Assembly (NCBI GenBank): GCA_012862575.1
Contig: BLSF01000060.1
Coordinates: forward strand, 119,501 to 183,500
Source: Parietichytrium sp. I65-24A
Lineage: Eukaryota; Sar; Bigyra; Thraustochytrida; Thraustochytriidae
Reading direction: 5' to 3'
DNA length: 64,000 nt
Shown: piece after piece, positions 59,907 through 64,000 of the stretch
Layout: every line of letters starts with the position of its first letter
Position numbering within the stretch: the first letter of the stretch is position 1
Position numbers and translations under genes: made by a program
Notes under the pieces: model-generated
Told to the model about the DNA's origin: nothing
The model's input: the letters and a program-made list of their open reading frames with translations, nothing else
Database searches by the model: none

Positions 59907-60968
59907 ATGGAGAAGAGCGAAATTGCAGTGTACGTCCCGCTGATGACAGGCACGGGCGGAACGTTGGAGGAGCAAGCGAGCAGTGCGCTGAGCAGCGCGG
60001 AGTCGTGGCTGCAAAGATACGGCTGCTCGCTTGATGATGTCGTTCGAAGCAATATGTATGTCACCGATGTTGCCGAGCAAAATGCGGGGCTCGGCGCCAT
60101 CCATCTTTTGAGGCTCGGGGCTGCAAAGCCAGCGGCTACGATGGTTCAAGTGCCACACATTGTCCGTGAAGACGGCTCGCCGGGGCTGGTTGCCTTCGAG
60201 CTGGAAGCAGTGCCGCCGGACGCGGCGCGCCAACGAATCTCCTCGCCGAGCCCGTGGGAGGATTTGTACGGCTACTCAAGGGCAATCACATGCACAGGTA
60301 AAGTTCGGCTTGCTGGCACAGTGGGTGAGGGCAGCGATGCGGCAAAGCAGACAGAGAGTATCTTGACCCGTTTTGAGGCGGCGCTGCGCACGGCAGGATG
60401 CACACTCGGAGACGTCTATCACATGAAGATTTGCCTCAGCGATTTGAAGCGGGACCTGCCCTTAGTGGGGGACGTTCTAAAAGAGCGCCTTGCAACTTCA
60501 CCGTCGACACAGCCCGCATCGCCTACATGCACTGTCCTTCAGGTTGCAAAAATGATCGAGCCCTGGATCTGCGTTGAGATTCAAGCCGAAGCAATGATTG
60601 GGAAAAAGGTTCGGTCAAGTATCACCGCGCAAGAAGACCACGAAAAACTGCTGGGAGTATCGCGCGCTCAACTTTTGGACGATGGCTCCATCCTCGTCTC
60701 TGGCGTGTGCGGTTCCGGCAATGACGCACAAGACGCAATCGCAGAAGCGAAAGTCAAGATCGAGACGGCGTTGAAAGACTTCGGGGCAACGCTCGACCAC
60801 GCTATGCACATTTCGGTTGAGCATCTTCTCGAGCCGCAGGGCGTGCTTCAACTGCAAGCCGCGTTCTCACGCGGCACAGTTCCAGTCAGCTATCTCCGAG
60901 TCGCGGCACTTCCCTTCGACGGCGCCCTTCTCCAGCTCTCCGTGGTCGCTGCAGTCGCTGCACAATAA
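59907..60968 (+). CDS. Tandem triple RidA-like (YjgF/YER057c/UK114) protein
   Basis: A 353-residue protein of three consecutive RidA-fold units, roughly residues 5-103, 119-236 and 243-353. Each unit has the family order: a strand near the start (VRLAG, ILVSG), a helix with LxxxG-x3-DDV or LxDV (SLDDVVRSNMYVTD, TLGDVYHMKICLSD, TLDHAMHISVEHL), and a closing strand (AFELEAV, VEIQAEA, LQLSVVA). Ordinary RidA is about 130 residues, forms trimers and hydrolyses reactive enamines/imines with an active-site Arg in a PARS motif. Here the matching positions read KPAAT, SPTCT and VPVSY, so the Arg is lost in all three. The protein could fold as a one-chain trimer and may bind rather than hydrolyse. The fungal/eukaryotic fusions with an ammonia-lyase or diphthamide synthetase domain are not seen here. 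No targeting signal is visible. Confidence 0.8.
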   Translation: MEKSEIAVYVPLMTGTGGTLEEQASSALSSAESWLQRYGCSLDDVVRSNMYVTDVAEQNAGLGAIHLLRLGAAKPAATMVQVPHIVREDGSPGLVAFELEAVPPDAARQRISSPSPWEDLYGYSRAITCTGKVRLAGTVGEGSDAAKQTESILTRFEAALRTAGCTLGDVYHMKICLSDLKRDLPLVGDVLKERLATSPSTQPASPTCTVLQVAKMIEPWICVEIQAEAMIGKKVRSSITAQEDHEKLLGVSRAQLLDDGSILVSGVCGSGNDAQDAIAEAKVKIETALKDFGATLDHAMHISVEHLLEPQGVLQLQAAFSRGTVPVSYLRVAALPFDGALLQLSVVAAVAAQ

Positions 60969-61359
60969 AGCAATCCTTCAACCAAACCTTCCACTTGAAT
61001 CGCACATCTTCTCGAGCCACCCCTGTGCGAGCGCAGAGCATCTTCGACGTGCACTCGAACGAACCCAGCGTCGGCTCCCCTGCCCCGCGTTGGCACACAC
61101 TTAATTTCCCCACTTGCACGTCACCGCCCAGCCCCGACACACGCGCTTGCGCGCACCATTCGACCAAGATCCGCACGGCTTTCTCTTGCCGAGCCGCAGC
61201 CCAACCTTGTCCTCCATCAAGACCATCGAGACCATTGAGCTCGTCCGTCGCCCATCGTCCATCGCCCATTCCTTCATCCTTTCATCCATTCTTCCTTGCT
61301 CTCCCAGCCTGACAAGCAGTAAGCAGGCGGGCAAGGATCTCCGCTGCGAGTTGCGGGAG
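60969..61359. other. Spacer before acyltransferase-like gene
   Basis: The stretch is open in the frame of the next gene from 61114, but has no ATG until 61360 and its translation is low in complexity, so I treat it as non-coding. Contains C-rich and CATCG/CCATT-type degenerate repeats near 61200-61290. Confidence 0.55.
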
Positions 61360-62787
61360 ATGGACGGCGGCCGCGAGCTGTGCGCGGTGGAGCGCAGGTT
61401 CCTGCACTGGGCGAGGCATTGCAGCGGAGGGAACCAGATCGGCGTGTGTCTGAGCTTGGGCAAGGAGAGCGCAGCAGCGGATGAGGACGGCCGCGTGCAG
61501 CTGCAGCTGCAGGATGTGCGCAGGGCAGTGCGCGTGCTGGAGACGCGCCACCCGATGATGCGCGCGAGATTGTGCGCAGATGAAAGGTCTGTGCGGTGGG
61601 ACGAGGCGGAAGCTGGCGTGGAAGAGGCAAGTGTTCCCGAACAAGGGTTGGGACGTTTGGAACAGGATGGGCCGACGTACGTGGGCGCGAGAGAGCGCAA
61701 GGATGCTGAAGAGTGGTGGAGGGTGTGGCAAGAGCAAGAGACGGTGGATTTGCAGGTCGGAGAGGGGTTCTTTAAAGTGTTTTTCGTTGCCTCTGAAGGA
61801 AGCCAAGCTTGCGAAATTGTGGTGACCGGCCACCACTTTGCATGCGATGCGGAATCGATCATGCAAATTACACACGAGCTCGCGCAGCTAGCGACCAAAA
61901 GCGTCGAGACTCTCCCGGCACTCAAACCTATGCAACCGCTTTTCACCCTGGTAAGGCAAGAGCTGGCAGGAAACTACTTCCAACAGCTCATTGGACACTT
62001 GAGGTACATATTTCTGGTCCTCTTCACTGCAATCCTCAGCCACAGTATGCCGTTGAGCTCGAAAGCTCTTAAGGGAAAGGCGACGCTACGTTCGTCAACG
62101 TTGCGGTGCTTTGCCGAGATGAGCGAAGAAGAAACACTCGCCTTGGCAAGCCATGCGAGAGAAAAGGGGCTCACAGTAAACAGCGCCGTCATGTCTGCGA
62201 TTTGCCAGTCTATCGCAGATATCCAAGGGAAGGAACGCCCGATCTCCGTTCAGGTTAGCTGCACTGCGAACATTCGGCGGAGACTGAGCGGGCTTCCCGC
62301 AGATGGATACAGTAACTTGGGATACCTCGTCTCCTCTTTCTTTGCAGGTTGTTGGCCAGCAGCCTTCAGAAACGACTCAGACACACTATGGGACCAGGCC
62401 TGCACGTTGAATGCACAGACTCGCAGGGAGTGCGACAGCCCAGACCTTCTACTCGTAAATTTGCTTTGGGTGCCTTTACTCTTCAGGCTCATGCCGAGCA
62501 TCCGTATCCCGTCGTTTGGTGCAAACGCGGTGTCACTGGGAAATTGGGGAGTAACTCCATTTCCTCGCGCCTATGGAGTAGAAGGATCCTACAAAGTCTT
62601 GTCAGCCAAGCCGCTGGTGAATCTGAACGTGTTCAATTGTGTATACACAGGGGTCACTACCACCGGTGGCAAGCTCGGGGTCACGGTGGTCGCCAGCCCG
62701 CGACTCTATACCCAGACACAAGTCGACACGCTTTGCGCACTCCTCCGCCAACATCTGGTCAAGATGTGCAAAGCCACCACTAGGTGA
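61360..62787 (+). CDS. HHxxxD acyltransferase/condensation-superfamily protein
   Basis: The ATG at 61360 gives 475 residues. An HHxxxD motif (HHFACD, His158 to Asp163) and the overall plan place it in the CoA-dependent acyltransferase superfamily that includes condensation domains, alcohol acetyltransferases and polyketide-associated acyltransferases. Supporting points are ELCAVERRFLHWAR near the start, HPMMRARL before the motif, and NWGVTPFP in the C-terminal half where the family has its DFG-like loop. Two hydrophobic stretches (about 205-225 and 360-380) may touch membranes. It would move an acyl group from CoA or a carrier to an alcohol or amine; the substrate is unknown. It lies on the same strand as the desaturase and triple-RidA genes, so a lipid role is conceivable. 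It is a single-domain protein, not a multi-domain synthetase. Confidence 0.7.
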   Translation: MDGGRELCAVERRFLHWARHCSGGNQIGVCLSLGKESAAADEDGRVQLQLQDVRRAVRVLETRHPMMRARLCADERSVRWDEAEAGVEEASVPEQGLGRLEQDGPTYVGARERKDAEEWWRVWQEQETVDLQVGEGFFKVFFVASEGSQACEIVVTGHHFACDAESIMQITHELAQLATKSVETLPALKPMQPLFTLVRQELAGNYFQQLIGHLRYIFLVLFTAILSHSMPLSSKALKGKATLRSSTLRCFAEMSEEETLALASHAREKGLTVNSAVMSAICQSIADIQGKERPISVQVSCTANIRRRLSGLPADGYSNLGYLVSSFFAGCWPAAFRNDSDTLWDQACTLNAQTRRECDSPDLLLVNLLWVPLLFRLMPSIRIPSFGANAVSLGNWGVTPFPRAYGVEGSYKVLSAKPLVNLNVFNCVYTGVTTTGGKLGVTVVASPRLYTQTQVDTLCALLRQHLVKMCKATTR

Positions 62788-62812
62788 TAGGCTTTCCGCA
62801 GTGCGTCGTGTC

Positions 62813-62843
<31 letters not shown>

Positions 62844-63095
62844 ATGATGATGATGCAGATGATGATGATGATAATGGTGAATGAAGAACAATGTACCTAT
62901 GCCTCGACTTTGCAGTCGTAGATGTCGTAGACGCAGGTCGCTCGCTACCCCTGAATACCATTTTAATGCATACATGCATTGTACACTTTACGAACAAATA
63001 AAGTGAATTGCAAGAAAAGAGAACTTTTGTTTAATTTGCGCTTCTCGAGGTTGGGAACGTTTCAAATAGACATCGAAAATGTATACCTGCCAACT
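62788..63095. other. Convergent 3' region with trinucleotide repeats
   Basis: 3' flanks of the acyltransferase-like gene (+) and the ornithine decarboxylase (-). It holds a GTT/GTC then GAT trinucleotide repeat at 62811-62876. An AATAAA at 62996-63001 on the plus strand could be a polyadenylation signal. Confidence 0.65.
62811..62876. repeat. (GTT)n(GAT)n trinucleotide tract
   Basis: About nine GTT units with one or two changes, then about eight GAT units with one interruption. It lies just past the stop of the acyltransferase-like gene. Confidence 0.9.
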
Positions 63096-64000
63096 TTAAG
63101 CGACGATTGGGCTCGGTTTCTCCTTCATTTCGCAACTCCACATGATCACAACTTGCTCCTCTTCGATAGTCTTCGAAACGATATGGATCTGGAGGGGCTC
63201 AGCAGCCATAATGCCATTAAAGTTGGTGGCTCCAGCGAGAGTGTAAGCTCCAAAATTTGGAAAGATGAGCCAGTCGCCGACGTCAATGTTGTTTGGCAAC
63301 ATGACGTTCTTATAGACACAATCCATGGAGTCGCAGGTTGGTCCGTACACATTGGAGCGAGTCAGTGCTGGCTCCTCCTCGTCCGTGGCGTCCTTTGAAG
63401 GGTCGTACAAGAGCCATGCGCGGGGACGAGCGCCATCGTAGAGCACTGCGTTGAAGGATCCGTAAAGGCCGTCGCTGATGATGTAGTCCACAAACTGCGA
63501 GTCCGTCTCTTGATCCATGCGCTCGCGGTAAGAATGCACAACGCAGCAAAGGGAGGAAGAGCCCTCTGCAAAATATCGTCCAGGCTCACTGATGGCGGTT
63601 ACGTGCGAAAATGGTGTGTCTTTTCCAAAGAAGGTTTCTAGTGCAGAGTTGATGGAGTGTGGGATGTCGCCGAGCATGGAAAGAACCCGGCCCTGGGAGT
63701 CGAAGCGGCCAACAAAGCCTCCACCAATGTCCAGAAGACGCATCTTCTTGTGGCCAATGCGATCAGCGATGTCGAACACGCTGCGAGCCTCCTTGATCGC
63801 GACGTAGTAAGCACTCGCGTTCTTCGCCATCGAGCCCACATGGAAGCTAACACCGACGACGTCGAGTCCAAGGTCCTTTGCGGTCTGAAGAAAGATCTCG
63901 TACTCTGGGCGCATGGCACCGTACTTGACACCAAACGCAATTCCTGCCTCCGGATCGTCTGCACGGATGCGCAGAACTAGCTCGCACTTTTGATGGTACT
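63096..64000 (-). CDS. ODC: Ornithine decarboxylase, C-terminal part (cut by window edge)
   Basis: A PLP-dependent group IV decarboxylase making putrescine from ornithine, the first step of polyamine synthesis. The frame stays open to the last base of the window, so the N-terminal part, with the PLP-binding lysine, lies outside. Visible parts are VGVSFHVGS, the glycine-rich LLDIGGGF, the phosphate-binding EPGRYFAEG and the Cys-containing GPTCDSMDC, whose Cys completes the active site across the dimer and whose Asp favours ornithine over arginine. DWLIFPNFGAYT closes the barrel. After that only about 40 residues remain, so the degradation tail seen in mammalian enzymes is missing. An internal ATG at 63914 is not the start, since the conserved frame continues upstream of it. 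Confidence 0.95.
   Translation of the reverse strand, partial: YHQKCELVLRIRADDPEAGIAFGVKYGAMRPEYEIFLQTAKDLGLDVVGVSFHVGSMAKNASAYYVAIKEARSVFDIADRIGHKKMRLLDIGGGFVGRFDSQGRVLSMLGDIPHSINSALETFFGKDTPFSHVTAISEPGRYFAEGSSSLCCVVHSYRERMDQETDSQFVDYIISDGLYGSFNAVLYDGARPRAWLLYDPSKDATDEEEPALTRSNVYGPTCDSMDCVYKNVMLPNNIDVGDWLIFPNFGAYTLAGATNFNGIMAAEPLQIHIVSKTIEEEQVVIMWSCEMKEKPSPIVA

Noticed and set aside
61114-61359. N-terminal extension of the acyltransferase-like protein
   Set aside because: The frame is open but lacks an ATG before 61360 and translates to low-complexity sequence.

Overview
The window is eukaryotic nuclear DNA. Genes lie on both strands, sit several kilobases apart and mostly lack introns; the few introns are short (about 80-340 bases) with GTAAGT or GTACGT donors and CAG/TAG acceptors. 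The gene set (exocyst, COG, exosome, an ER HSP70 ending in HDEL, TMEM17 of the ciliary transition zone, and a cytochrome-b5 front-end fatty acid desaturase) points to a flagellated, PUFA-making heterotrophic protist. A thraustochytrid (Labyrinthulomycetes, Stramenopiles) fits best. The assignment rests on protein family resemblance from memory, not on a search.

Layout. 0.7-9 kb: a phosphagen (arginine-type) kinase with four exons, then COG3 (+) facing the exocyst subunit SEC15 (-). 10-14.5 kb: ribosomal protein eS28 (-) and the ER chaperone BiP (+), divergent. 14.7-31.3 kb: four genes on the minus strand, namely a membrane-anchored App1-like HAD phosphatase with repeated beta-type modules, Bax inhibitor-1, a very large LIM/GYF protein, and a polyglutamine protein carrying a duplicated zinc-finger module. 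31.3-39.6 kb: about 8.3 kb with no gene I can support. 39.6-47.1 kb: a SulP anion transporter (-), an unrecognised 645-residue protein (+) and TMEM17 (-). 48.6-55.4 kb: ribosomal protein eS27 (+, one intron), a leucine-rich-repeat/hemolysin-III fusion (+), and the exosome nuclease DIS3/RRP44 (-). 58-62.8 kb: three plus-strand genes, a front-end desaturase, a protein made of three RidA-like domains in a row, and an HHxxxD acyltransferase/condensation-type protein. The window ends inside an ornithine decarboxylase (-).

Most genes are housekeeping. The less ordinary ones are the fused triple RidA protein lacking the usual arginine, the App1-like protein, the duplicated-module polyQ protein, the LIM/GYF protein and the LRR-HlyIII fusion. 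In the non-coding DNA the strongest signal is an 11-base word, GTACTGAGTAC (or its complement), found ten times at seven places, always between genes; about 0.03 copies are expected by chance. Several other heptamer-period tracts lie just upstream of start codons. I saw no tRNA, rRNA, CRISPR array, transposon or viral element.
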